Shown here: piece after piece, positions 1 to 8,174 of the stretch
How the letters are laid out: each line of letters begins with the position of its first letter
Numbering within the stretch: position 1 is the stretch's first letter
NCBI GenBank assembly: GCA_017475235.1
Contig: JAFVGA010000006.1
Location: 248,001-312,000 of the forward strand
From: Eubacterium sp.
GTDB lineage: Bacteria > Bacillota > Clostridia > Lachnospirales > Lachnospiraceae
Reading direction: 5' to 3'
DNA: 64,000 nucleotides
Translations under genes and position numbers: made by a program
The notes under the pieces: model-generated
Told to the model about the DNA's origin: nothing
Database searches by the model: none
The model's input: only the letters and a program-made list of their open reading frames with translations

Positions 1-1613
1 AGTCCAGCATGTGGTGGAACTCCATACTTGAATGCATCAATCAAGAAACCAAACTGTTCATGTGCCTGCTCATCAGTAAATCCGATTGCACGAAGCATCT
101 TTTCTTGAACATCAGTCTGGTGAATTCTGACACTACCTCCACCAATCTCTGAACCGTTAAGAACGATATCATACGCTTCTGCGTGAACCTTTCCTGGATC
201 AGATTCAATATACTGAATATCCTCTTCCTTAGGCATTGTAAATGGATGATGCATTGCGATAAATCTCTCTTCCTCGTCTGACCACTCAAACTGTGGGAAG
301 TCAACAACCCATAAGAAGTTGTATTTTGATTCATCAATCAACTCTAGTTCTTTTCCTAGTTCAAGTCTCAAAGCACCTAGCACATTCCAAACAATCTTAT
401 TCGTGTCCGCTGCAAAGAGCAATAAATCTCCAGGTTCACCCTTCATTGCTGTAACTAGTGCTTCTAGTTCTTCTTCTGACATAAACTTAGCAAAAGTTGA
501 TTTGTAAGTACCATCTTCATTTATACATAGGTAAGCAAGTCCTTTTGCACCATTACCTTTGGCGCTCTCAACTAACTTATCAATTTTCTTACGTGACATT
601 GCACCTTGGCCTTTTACGTTTAGTCCGCGAACTGAACAGCCATCAGTATCAGCTGGTCCTGCGAACACGCCAAAGCCACAGCCTTTAACAACATCTGTCA
701 CATCAGTTAATTCCATCTCAAAACGAGTGTCAGGTTTGTCTGTGCCAAATCTATCCATTGCTTCTTGCCAAGGCATTCTCTCAAATGGAATTTGAACGTC
801 TACATCTAACACTTCTTTAAATAGAGCCTGAAGCATACGTTCATTTACTTCCATAACATCCTCAGCTTCCACAAACGACATTTCCATATCAATCTGTGTA
901 AACTCAGGCTGTCTGTCAGCACGCAAGTCCTCATCTCTGTAACACTTTGCAATCTGAATGTATCTGTCGCATCCAGAGCACATCAAAAGCTGCTTGAATA
1001 ACTGTGGACTCTGAGGCAATGCATAGAAATGACCAGGATGCACACGACTTGGTACAAGGTAATCTCTTGCTCCCTCCGGAGTACTCTTACAAAGTGTTGG
1101 TGTCTCTATCTCAAGGAAACCTTCATTCGCCATAAACGAACGCACAAATGTTGTTACATCTGAACGAAGCTTCAAGTTGTTTTGAAGGTTCTGTTTTCTC
1201 AAATCTAAATATCTATATTTTAGTCTCAACTCTTCTTTAGTGTTTGCACCTTCTTCCACTGGGAATGGAGGTGTTTCTGACTCTGAAAGAATACGGAGTT
1301 CTTTTGCAGTAATTTCAATATCACCAGTCTCCATATCTTCGTTGACAGCGCCATCACGTGCTCTAACTTCGCCACGCACAGCAATAACGAACTCACTTCT
1401 TAGAGTTCCTGCTTTTTCGAATATTTCGCCGTCGTTTTCGTCGAAGACGATTTGAACTAAGCCACTTCTGTCTCTAAGGTCGATAAAGATTAGAGAGCCA
1501 AGATTTCTTCTCTTCTGCACCCAACCCATAACAGTGACTTCTTCACCAATATTTTTGTTTGATACTTCTGTACATCTGTGACTTCTGTGAAGTCCCTTAA
1601 TTGTTTCTGACAT
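1..1613 (-). CDS. aspS: Aspartyl-tRNA synthetase, C-terminus cut by window edge
   Basis: Charges tRNA-Asp with aspartate in the cytoplasm. The reading frame enters from the left edge without a stop, so the last part of the catalytic domain is outside the window. The visible protein starts MSETIKGLHRSH and has an N-terminal OB-fold anticodon domain (VMGWVQKRRNLG, IDLRDRSG), then class II motif 2 (CYRDEDLRADRQPEFTQ), then the bacterial GAD insert. Its ATG lies 2 bases after the hisS stop, and the last codons of hisS supply its AAGGAG ribosome binding site, so the two genes are translationally coupled. Whether it is discriminating (Asp only) or also charges tRNA-Asn cannot be decided here. Confidence 0.97.
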   Translation of the reverse strand, partial: MSETIKGLHRSHRCTEVSNKNIGEEVTVMGWVQKRRNLGSLIFIDLRDRSGLVQIVFDENDGEIFEKAGTLRSEFVIAVRGEVRARDGAVNEDMETGDIEITAKELRILSESETPPFPVEEGANTKEELRLKYRYLDLRKQNLQNNLKLRSDVTTFVRSFMANEGFLEIETPTLCKSTPEGARDYLVPSRVHPGHFYALPQSPQLFKQLLMCSGCDRYIQIAKCYRDEDLRADRQPEFTQIDMEMSFVEAEDVMEVNERMLQALFKEVLDVDVQIPFERMPWQEAMDRFGTDKPDTRFEMELTDVTDVVKGCGFGVFAGPADTDGCSVRGLNVKGQGAMSRKKIDKLVESAKGNGAKGLAYLCINEDGTYKSTFAKFMSEEELEALVTAMKGEPGDLLLFAADTNKIVWNVLGALRLELGKELELIDESKYNFLWVVDFPQFEWSDEEERFIAMHHPFTMPKEEDIQYIESDPGKVHAEAYDIVLNGSEIGGGSVRIHQTDVQEKMLRAIGFTDEQAHEQFGFLIDAFKYGVPPHAG

Positions 1614-1615
1614 AT

Positions 1616-2866
1616 TTACTCCTTATAAAACTCCTCAAAGTTTGTGTAGCCTTGCTCGGCTAACTGTTCTTTTTGGAATCGTTTGTTCTTGTTCATTCTA
1701 GCAACTAGTACTTGTTTGCCAGCTTCACGTTCTTTTGAAGCTTGCTCAATTATATCTGATAGTTGTTTACCATCAATTCCTTTTTCAATTAGGTAACATA
1801 CCTTATCATCATTTTCTGGAATCTCGAAACCTTGTTCCATCATCAAAAGAATGATTCTCTCAAATCCAATAGAAAAACCACAAGCAGGAACATCATTTCC
1901 AGTAAACTGTCCAATCATCTTGTCATATCTTCCGCCGCCACCGCAGCTTCCGCCAAACTCAGGAATAGCAATCTCAAAAATTGTTCCTGTGTAGTATGAC
2001 ATTCCACGAACCAATGTTGGATCAAACACGATGTCGTAATTATCAGTCTTAGCATTCTTAACACTCTCGATAATCTCGTCCATCCACTGTTTAACGTCAC
2101 CTGAAAAAGCATCACCTAACTTATCTGACAAATATGAAATAGGGTCTGACTCACCCTCGATCTCGCCAAACAATGATGTGTATTTCTCAACAGCGTCTGC
2201 GTCAAATCCGTCTTTAACCAAGACTTCCTTCACGCCATCAAGTCCAATTTTATCCATCTTATCAAGAGTTATAAATACTGAATCGAAATCCTCTGGTGAA
2301 AAACCAGAATACTCGGCCATTGCCTTTAGGATTCTTCTATCATTTATTCTTATTTCAAAATTCTTGAATCCAAGCTTTGTAATTGTGCTTGATGTGGCAA
2401 GAATCAATTCAATCTCTGCCAAGTTTGATGCATCACCCAAAATATCAATATCGCACTGCATAAACTGACGATATCTTCCACGCTGAGGGCGATCTGCTCT
2501 AAACACATTTCCCATCTGAAGTGCCTTGAAAGGTGTTGGCAAATCATTTGCGTTCTTTGAATAATAGCGCACCAAAGGAACAGTTAAATCATATCTAAGT
2601 CCACCGTCAACTAAGTCCATCTCTGTTTCAGCAGTCTCAAGATTTAACTTCTCGCCACGCTTCAATATTTTAAATATTAACTTCTCATTCTCTCCACCCT
2701 GCTTGTTTGTTAAGTTCTGAATGTTCTCAACTACAGGTGTTTCGATTTGTGAAAAACCATATGAAAGGTATGTCTCTTCAATTACGCGCTTAACGTAATT
2801 TCTAACTTTCATCTCGTCCGGCATTATGTCTTTCATGCCAGTCATTGGTTTCTTACTTAAAGCCAT
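1616..2866 (-). CDS. hisS: Histidyl-tRNA synthetase
   Basis: Class II synthetase that charges tRNA-His. The 416 residues show motif 2 (FRADRPQRGRYRQFMQCD, about 120-140), the histidine-specific signature LVRGMSYYTGTIFEI followed by GGRYDKMIG, and motif 3 (GFSIGFERI). The C-terminal anticodon-binding domain is about 70 residues, somewhat short, but it reads through to a natural stop. It sits 11 bases after the MBL hydrolase gene and directly before aspS, the usual hisS-aspS pair of Firmicutes. No T-box is visible because the gene is internal to the operon. Confidence 0.97.
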   Translation of the reverse strand: MALSKKPMTGMKDIMPDEMKVRNYVKRVIEETYLSYGFSQIETPVVENIQNLTNKQGGENEKLIFKILKRGEKLNLETAETEMDLVDGGLRYDLTVPLVRYYSKNANDLPTPFKALQMGNVFRADRPQRGRYRQFMQCDIDILGDASNLAEIELILATSSTITKLGFKNFEIRINDRRILKAMAEYSGFSPEDFDSVFITLDKMDKIGLDGVKEVLVKDGFDADAVEKYTSLFGEIEGESDPISYLSDKLGDAFSGDVKQWMDEIIESVKNAKTDNYDIVFDPTLVRGMSYYTGTIFEIAIPEFGGSCGGGGRYDKMIGQFTGNDVPACGFSIGFERIILLMMEQGFEIPENDDKVCYLIEKGIDGKQLSDIIEQASKEREAGKQVLVARMNKNKRFQKEQLAEQGYTNFEEFYKE

Positions 2867-2877
2867 AACTTCTCTCC

Positions 2878-3489
2878 TTAATAAAATCTCTTTTCGTTAT
2901 CTATAGTAGTCTGCTCGTTATGTCCTGCTAAAACTACTGTCTCTCCTGGAAGTACCAAAAGCTTATTTCTAATCGAATCGATTATTTCCCTCTCGCTTCC
3001 GCCAGGAAAGTCTGTTCTACCTCTACTCATACAGAACAATGTGTCACCTGAGAATAACACTCCTTCGTCTTCCACGTAGAAGCAACCGCTTCCTGGAGTA
3101 TGTCCTGGCGTCAAAATAAACTTCATTTTGATTCCAGCAATCTCAAGTTCCTCACCATCGTGAACTGTAATGTCTGGTTTTACAATCATGCTCTCGCCGA
3201 AGAATACTGACAAGTTGTTATTGTAGTTTTGCATAAACTTCGACTCTTCCTCTGACACATAAACCTTAATGTCATATCTTTCTCTTAGTTCATCTACAGC
3301 TCCAATATGATCGAAGTGTCCATGTGTGAGAAGAATTGCTTTTGGCGTCATACCCATCTGCTCAACACATCTAGAAATCTTTAGTGCGCTTCCGCCCGGG
3401 TCGATTATAAAGCCTTCATCGTTCTCTTCATTTTTTACTAGGTAACAGTTAGTGTAAGCTTCACTAACTAATACGTTTTTTATTTCCAT
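2878..3489 (-). CDS. MBL-fold hydrolase (glyoxalase II-like)
   Basis: A 203-residue metallo-beta-lactamase-fold protein. The metal-binding motif H-x-H-x-D-H is at residues 56-61 (THGHFDHIG), followed by PGHTPGS near 130, GDTLF near 150 and a late GHN near 188, the order of the glyoxalase II/YcbL-like subgroup. The substrate is not determined; a small thioester or detoxification substrate is the family expectation. Homologues lie between relA and hisS in many Clostridia, and the same place is occupied here. Genes often found beside it (dtd, hemZ) are absent from this copy of the cluster. Confidence 0.9.
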   Translation of the reverse strand: MEIKNVLVSEAYTNCYLVKNEENDEGFIIDPGGSALKISRCVEQMGMTPKAILLTHGHFDHIGAVDELRERYDIKVYVSEEESKFMQNYNNNLSVFFGESMIVKPDITVHDGEELEIAGIKMKFILTPGHTPGSGCFYVEDEGVLFSGDTLFCMSRGRTDFPGGSEREIIDSIRNKLLVLPGETVVLAGHNEQTTIDNEKRFY

Positions 3490-3544
3490 ACTTTGTCCTT
3501 TTAAACTTTAGTGTTTAACACTTTATTCTTTAACAGTTTAAAGT
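3490..3544 (-). repeat. AT-rich inverted repeats between relA and the MBL gene
   Basis: The 55-base gap holds AAACTTTA and TAAAGTTT arms and an internal palindrome GTGTTTAACAC. There is no GC-rich stem followed by a T-run, so this is not a standard terminator. It could be a weak mRNA-processing structure or simply low-complexity spacer. Confidence 0.3.
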
Positions 3545-5818
3545 TTAACTAGCAGTTCTCTCGATATCAATAATACTGTCAATCATTCTAATCTTAGAAA
3601 TGATGTTGTTTAGTTCTTCAGTACTGTTGATCTGGAATGCCATTGTTATAGTAGCAATTTCATTTTTGCTAGTTCTACTGTTAATAGATAGTACGTCAAT
3701 GTCGTTCTCTGTAAAGATTTTTGATAGATCAGACAAAATACCAACTCTGTTGTGAGCATAAATAACAATCTCTGTATTGTATTTGCCCTCGTGCTGACTT
3801 TGGTCTTCAGCCCAACTAGCTTCTATCAATCTATCTTTCTCAATCTCAGGAAGATTAATCATATTTACACAGTCAGTTCTATGAAGTGATACACCACGTC
3901 CTCGAGTAACGAAACCGATAATCTCATCACCAGGCACTGGTGTACAGCACTTAGAAAATCTAACCGCAACATCATCCATGCCTTCCACAACAACACCACT
4001 CTTTGAACTGCTTATCAAGCCCTGGCCTGTAGCATTTTTATCAATCATATCAACTACTTGTTGATCTGTGATTGGTTGGTCGTGGTCTTTCTTGTACTGG
4101 TCGAGAAGTCTGTTAACAATCTGACCTTCTTTAAGTCCACCGTGTCCTACAGTTGCAAGAACCGCATCCCATTCTTTGAAACCATATTTGCTGCGGACAA
4201 TATCCATATACTCAGGTTTCATGATTTCGTCGTAGTCTATACTCTTAGCCTTACAGTAAGCTTTAATTAGGTTATTTCCGCGCTCAATGTTTTCTTCTTT
4301 ATTCTGAGATCTGAACCACTGGTTGATCTTGTTTTTAGCTTGTGTACTCTTAACAATCTTTAGCCAATCACGACTTGGTCCACTCGAGTTATTTGAAGTG
4401 ATGATTTCAATTCTGTCACCATTCTTAATCTCATAATCGATGTTAACCATCTCGCCGTTAACTTTCGCACCAATCATCTTGTTACCTACAGCAGAGTGAA
4501 TGCTGTATGCAAAGTCAATTGGTGTTGAGCCGTTTGGCAAGTTCTTCAAGTCACCCTCTGGAGTGAAACAATAAACATTGCCTGAGAACATATTTAAGTC
4601 ATCCTTCAAAAGATCTAGGAACTCTTGGTTGTCAGTCATGTCTCTCTGCCACTCAAGGATTTGACGAAGCCAACTAATCTTCTGCTCCTCATTATCATCG
4701 CCAGTGATATTTTCTTTATACTTCCAGTGTGCAGCGATACCATACTCAGCAGTTCTGTGCATCTCCGCTGTACGAATCTGGATTTCAAACGGCTGACCGT
4801 TTGGTGCAATCAATGAAGTGTGAAGTGATTGATACATGTTTTCCTTAGGCATAGCGATATAATCTTTAAATCTGCCAGGAACTGGCGTGAACTTCTCGTG
4901 TATAATACCAAGCGCACCATAACACTCCATAACGCTATCTACAATAATTCTTACTGCAAAGATATCGTAAATCTGATCAAGCGTTTTATGCTGGTTAACC
5001 ATCTTCTTATAAATACTGAAGTAATGCTTAACACGACCATCAATAGTCGCCTTAATTCCAGCCTTCTCAATGTATCCAGCCACTTCTTCAATTAACTCAT
5101 TCATAAAGTCTTCGCGGTGCTCAAGTCTCTGGTGAACTCCCACTACCAACTCATCATATTTTTCAGGCTCAAGATATCTAAGACTTAAGTCATCAAGCTC
5201 AATCTTAATCTTACTGATACCAAGTCTATCTGCGATTGGTGAATAGATATCGATTGTCTCGCGGGACTTTTCACGCTGACTCTCAGGACTCATATACATA
5301 AGAGTTCTCATATTGTGAAGTCTATCCGCAAGCTTAATCAAGATAACTCTAATATCCTTTGCCATCGCCAAAAACATCTTACGTAAGTTTTCAGCCTGCT
5401 TTTCAACTTTATCTACGTCGTAATCTAACTTAGTCAACTTTGTGACACCATCGACTAAGTCTGTGACTTCTTCGCCGAAGGCGCTGATCATATCCTCACG
5501 AGTTACCTTTGTATCCTCCATAACGTCGTGAAGCAAAGCTGCCATGATCGATTCTTTATCTAATTCCAAATCAGCCAAAATGAGCGCAGTATGAAGAGGG
5601 TGAATGATATATGGTTCACCTGATCTTCTCTTTTGATCTCCATGTGCCTTATAAGCAAAATCGTAAGCTTTATCAATTATCTCCAAATCCGAAGATGGGT
5701 GATATTGCTTGATTTTGTCGATCAAACGAGCATAGAGTTCCTCAGGAGTTGCATGCTCCTGTTCAGTAGGAATTATTCCATGAATTTCAAATTGTTTGTT
5801 AATGTTTACATCGCTCAT
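3545..5818 (-). CDS. relA: Bifunctional (p)ppGpp synthetase/hydrolase
   Basis: Long RelA/SpoT homologue of 757 residues that makes and degrades the stringent-response alarmone (p)ppGpp. The N-terminal HD hydrolase domain is intact (ALLHDVMEDT, HD at 97-98). The synthetase domain carries GRFKDYIAMPKENMYQSLH near residue 315; the RxKD form is typical of bifunctional enzymes rather than the EXDD form of synthetase-only RelA. A TGS domain follows near 400-460, then a zinc-finger/helical region (FSKCCTPVPGD) and a C-terminal ACT domain (NRVGILSDLSKIF) from about 680. It is 9 bases from apt, in the conserved recJ-apt-relA order. Confidence 0.97.
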   Translation of the reverse strand: MSDVNINKQFEIHGIIPTEQEHATPEELYARLIDKIKQYHPSSDLEIIDKAYDFAYKAHGDQKRRSGEPYIIHPLHTALILADLELDKESIMAALLHDVMEDTKVTREDMISAFGEEVTDLVDGVTKLTKLDYDVDKVEKQAENLRKMFLAMAKDIRVILIKLADRLHNMRTLMYMSPESQREKSRETIDIYSPIADRLGISKIKIELDDLSLRYLEPEKYDELVVGVHQRLEHREDFMNELIEEVAGYIEKAGIKATIDGRVKHYFSIYKKMVNQHKTLDQIYDIFAVRIIVDSVMECYGALGIIHEKFTPVPGRFKDYIAMPKENMYQSLHTSLIAPNGQPFEIQIRTAEMHRTAEYGIAAHWKYKENITGDDNEEQKISWLRQILEWQRDMTDNQEFLDLLKDDLNMFSGNVYCFTPEGDLKNLPNGSTPIDFAYSIHSAVGNKMIGAKVNGEMVNIDYEIKNGDRIEIITSNNSSGPSRDWLKIVKSTQAKNKINQWFRSQNKEENIERGNNLIKAYCKAKSIDYDEIMKPEYMDIVRSKYGFKEWDAVLATVGHGGLKEGQIVNRLLDQYKKDHDQPITDQQVVDMIDKNATGQGLISSSKSGVVVEGMDDVAVRFSKCCTPVPGDEIIGFVTRGRGVSLHRTDCVNMINLPEIEKDRLIEASWAEDQSQHEGKYNTEIVIYAHNRVGILSDLSKIFTENDIDVLSINSRTSKNEIATITMAFQINSTEELNNIISKIRMIDSIIDIERTAS

Positions 5819-5827
5819 TTTATCTTT

Positions 5828-6352
5828 TTACTTTCCTTCATAAGAGACTACAGAATCAACTCTGTAACCAGGAACATTGTCCCTTCCATTTAATCCTTTT
5901 AGTTCTACTAAAAATAGACAATCAACTACTTCAGCACCTAGTTTTTCTACCAGTTTAATAGCGCCCTTAAGGCTTCCGCCTGTAGCAATCAAATCATCTA
6001 CAATAACAACTTTTTGTCCTGGCTCAAGAGCATCAATGTGCATCTCCATAATATCTGTGCCATATTCTAAATCATACTCTTCCGCAATAGTTTCGTATGG
6101 GAGTTTGCCCTTCTTTCTAATCAAAGAAAAACCTTTATTCAAGTTGTATGCAAGAGGCGCTCCAAAAAGAAATCCTCTAGATTCCAATCCTACCAACACA
6201 TCAAAATCCAAACCTTCAAGTTTTTCTTGCATACTATCAATAGCAAGTTTCATTCCTTCTGGATTCTGTGTAACTGTAGATACATCCCTAAAGATTACAC
6301 CCGGTTCAGGAAAATCTGGGATTGTTCTAATGTATTTATCAATTGGATGCAT
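5828..6352 (-). CDS. apt: Adenine phosphoribosyltransferase
   Basis: Salvages adenine to AMP using PRPP. The protein has 174 residues, normal for the family, begins with the characteristic IRTIPDFPEPGVIFRDVS, and carries the PRPP-binding loop VVIVDDLIATGGS near residues 117-129. Only 9 bases separate it from recJ upstream and from relA downstream, so all three are presumably one transcript. The long antisense frame over this gene is a shadow. Confidence 0.97.
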   Translation of the reverse strand: MHPIDKYIRTIPDFPEPGVIFRDVSTVTQNPEGMKLAIDSMQEKLEGLDFDVLVGLESRGFLFGAPLAYNLNKGFSLIRKKGKLPYETIAEEYDLEYGTDIMEMHIDALEPGQKVVIVDDLIATGGSLKGAIKLVEKLGAEVVDCLFLVELKGLNGRDNVPGYRVDSVVSYEGK

Positions 6353-6361
6353 AATGTCCTC

Positions 6362-8116
6362 CTAACAAAAACTCTCTATAATCAACTGAAGATATTCTCT
6401 TCCGTTAAACTCATTTACATTTGGATAATAGAGAAGCATTATTTTAATCTCATTATCCTCGCCTTTCATAGCCTTATCAATCTCATCCTGCCCAAACTTC
6501 TTCTGCAAAAAACTCATAAACCTTTTTGACTTGTTAAACATAATGCCTTGCATCTTAAAGCCTGATTCGTCAACCATTTCTAGTCTAATAGCTTTTCCTT
6601 CTTTGCCAAGAATCTTCATTCGATTAACCCTGATATTCTTACCTGCAAAGATAGGCTTCTTGTTGCCTACGCCGAAGGGTTCTAACTTCTTCAAGTCATT
6701 GAATAAACCAAATGTCGCAAATTTAAATGGCAATTCGCAATCAACCCAAATCTTCTTCATCAAGTCTTCATCTGACAACTCGCAAGAATCGTTTAATCGT
6801 GTGCGAAGTTCATCAATGTTGTCTTTTTCGATTGATAAACCAGCAGCCATCTTGTGTCCGCCAAACTTCAAAAACAAATCTTTGACTTTAGATAAGTTTT
6901 CATACATATCGTACTCATCTATAGATCTGCCTGATCCTTTGACGCAGTCTTCTGAGTCTACAAGAACAATAGTTGGTTTATTGTATTGCTCTTTCACTCT
7001 GCCTGCAATAATACCTGCCACACTTTCATGACAGTTTGGCAAATACAAAACCAGGATTTTATCCTCGCTATCTTTTGCCATCTCGATAGCTTCTTTTGCG
7101 CCATTTTCAGTGATGTCTTTTCTCTCGTCATTTAGCTCTTTAAGTTTTCTAGCGCTGGCCATTGCTTTTTCCCTGTCAGTTTCATTTAGAAGATCAACAG
7201 CTCTCTTTGCCGTATCAAGTCTTCCCGAAGCATTTAGGCAAGGGCCAAGTATGAAACCAAAATGATATGAACCGATGCTATCCTTGCTTATTTTACAAGC
7301 ATCCATCAAAGCATTAATTCCAACATCTTTAGTTGTCTTTATAAGTTCTAGTCCGGTTTTAACTATCGTTCTGTTTTCGCCCTTCAAAGGCACTACATCA
7401 CAGACCGTAGCCATAGCACCGTAAACCAGTAAACTCTCCAAGTTCTTTGGATTTTCATCCATGCTCTCATATAGAGCTCTCATAAACTGATACGCAACCA
7501 TTGCGCCGCAAAGGTCTTTAAATGGATACTCACAGTCGTTCTGCTTATGGTTGATTACAGCATCTGCATTTGGAACAACGTATTTCTTTTCACCACCGTC
7601 TTCGACAAAAGGAACTTCGTGGTGGTCAGTAATGATAACTGTCATTCCAAGGCTCTTTGCATAATCCACTTGCTCAGTTGCAGCTATACCATTATCGCAA
7701 GTAACAATTGTATCCACTCCTGCATCTTTGGCATCTTTAATCAAACTCTCATTGATACCATAGCCGTCGTTCACTCTGTGAGGAACAACAACATCTACAT
7801 CTGCGCCCAAGTTTGAAAGCGCTTTGCTTAAGATGTAACCAGAGCAAATTCCATCTACATCATAATCGCTGATGATTCTAATCTTGTTCTCTCCAGCGAT
7901 TTTGATTTTGAGGATATCAACTGCCTTGTCCATATCCTTAAACTTCCACGGAGACGAAAGGTTGTTAATGTCAGTGCTTAAATATTCTGCAATAGCTTCG
8001 TCGCCCTCCACATCTCTGTTTCTGATAACTCTGGCAACAACTGGATTAATATTAAATTTCTTTGCTATTTCATCAAACTCTGCTTTCTTAGTTTGAAGAA
8101 TCCATTTTTCAACCAT
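6362..8116 (-). CDS. recJ: Single-stranded-DNA-specific exonuclease RecJ
   Basis: 5'-3' single-strand DNA exonuclease for recombination and mismatch or base-excision repair. The 584 residues contain the DHH phosphoesterase motifs IISDYDVDGICSGY (near 82) and IITDHHEVP (near 162), a LNASGRLDTA motif near 290, and the DHHA1 motif FGGHKMAAGLS near 425, followed by the RecJ OB domain. It is the first gene after the secDF terminator. No good Shine-Dalgarno precedes the ATG, so initiation may be inefficient or the promoter very close. Confidence 0.95.
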   Translation of the reverse strand: MVEKWILQTKKAEFDEIAKKFNINPVVARVIRNRDVEGDEAIAEYLSTDINNLSSPWKFKDMDKAVDILKIKIAGENKIRIISDYDVDGICSGYILSKALSNLGADVDVVVPHRVNDGYGINESLIKDAKDAGVDTIVTCDNGIAATEQVDYAKSLGMTVIITDHHEVPFVEDGGEKKYVVPNADAVINHKQNDCEYPFKDLCGAMVAYQFMRALYESMDENPKNLESLLVYGAMATVCDVVPLKGENRTIVKTGLELIKTTKDVGINALMDACKISKDSIGSYHFGFILGPCLNASGRLDTAKRAVDLLNETDREKAMASARKLKELNDERKDITENGAKEAIEMAKDSEDKILVLYLPNCHESVAGIIAGRVKEQYNKPTIVLVDSEDCVKGSGRSIDEYDMYENLSKVKDLFLKFGGHKMAAGLSIEKDNIDELRTRLNDSCELSDEDLMKKIWVDCELPFKFATFGLFNDLKKLEPFGVGNKKPIFAGKNIRVNRMKILGKEGKAIRLEMVDESGFKMQGIMFNKSKRFMSFLQKKFGQDEIDKAMKGEDNEIKIMLLYYPNVNEFNGREYLQLIIESFC

Positions 8117-8140
8117 ATCAATTTATCTGTAAAAGTATAA

Positions 8141-8170
8141 AAGCGGTACCACCGTTTAGTGATACCGCTT
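8141..8170 (-). terminator. Rho-independent terminator after secDF
   Basis: On the minus strand AAGCGGTATCAC and GTGGTACCGCTT pair around a 6-base loop with one bulged T, and are followed by TTTATACTTTT. It separates the scfA-scfB-secDF unit from recJ. Confidence 0.85.
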
Positions 8171-8174
8171 GAAA

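Noticed and set aside
5877-6365. 162-codon open frame on the plus strand over apt
   Set aside because: It is antisense to a clear apt gene, lacks a ribosome binding site and has no recognisable protein features.
6531-7031. 166-codon open frame on the plus strand over recJ
   Set aside because: Shadow of recJ in the complementary strand; serine-rich low-complexity translation.
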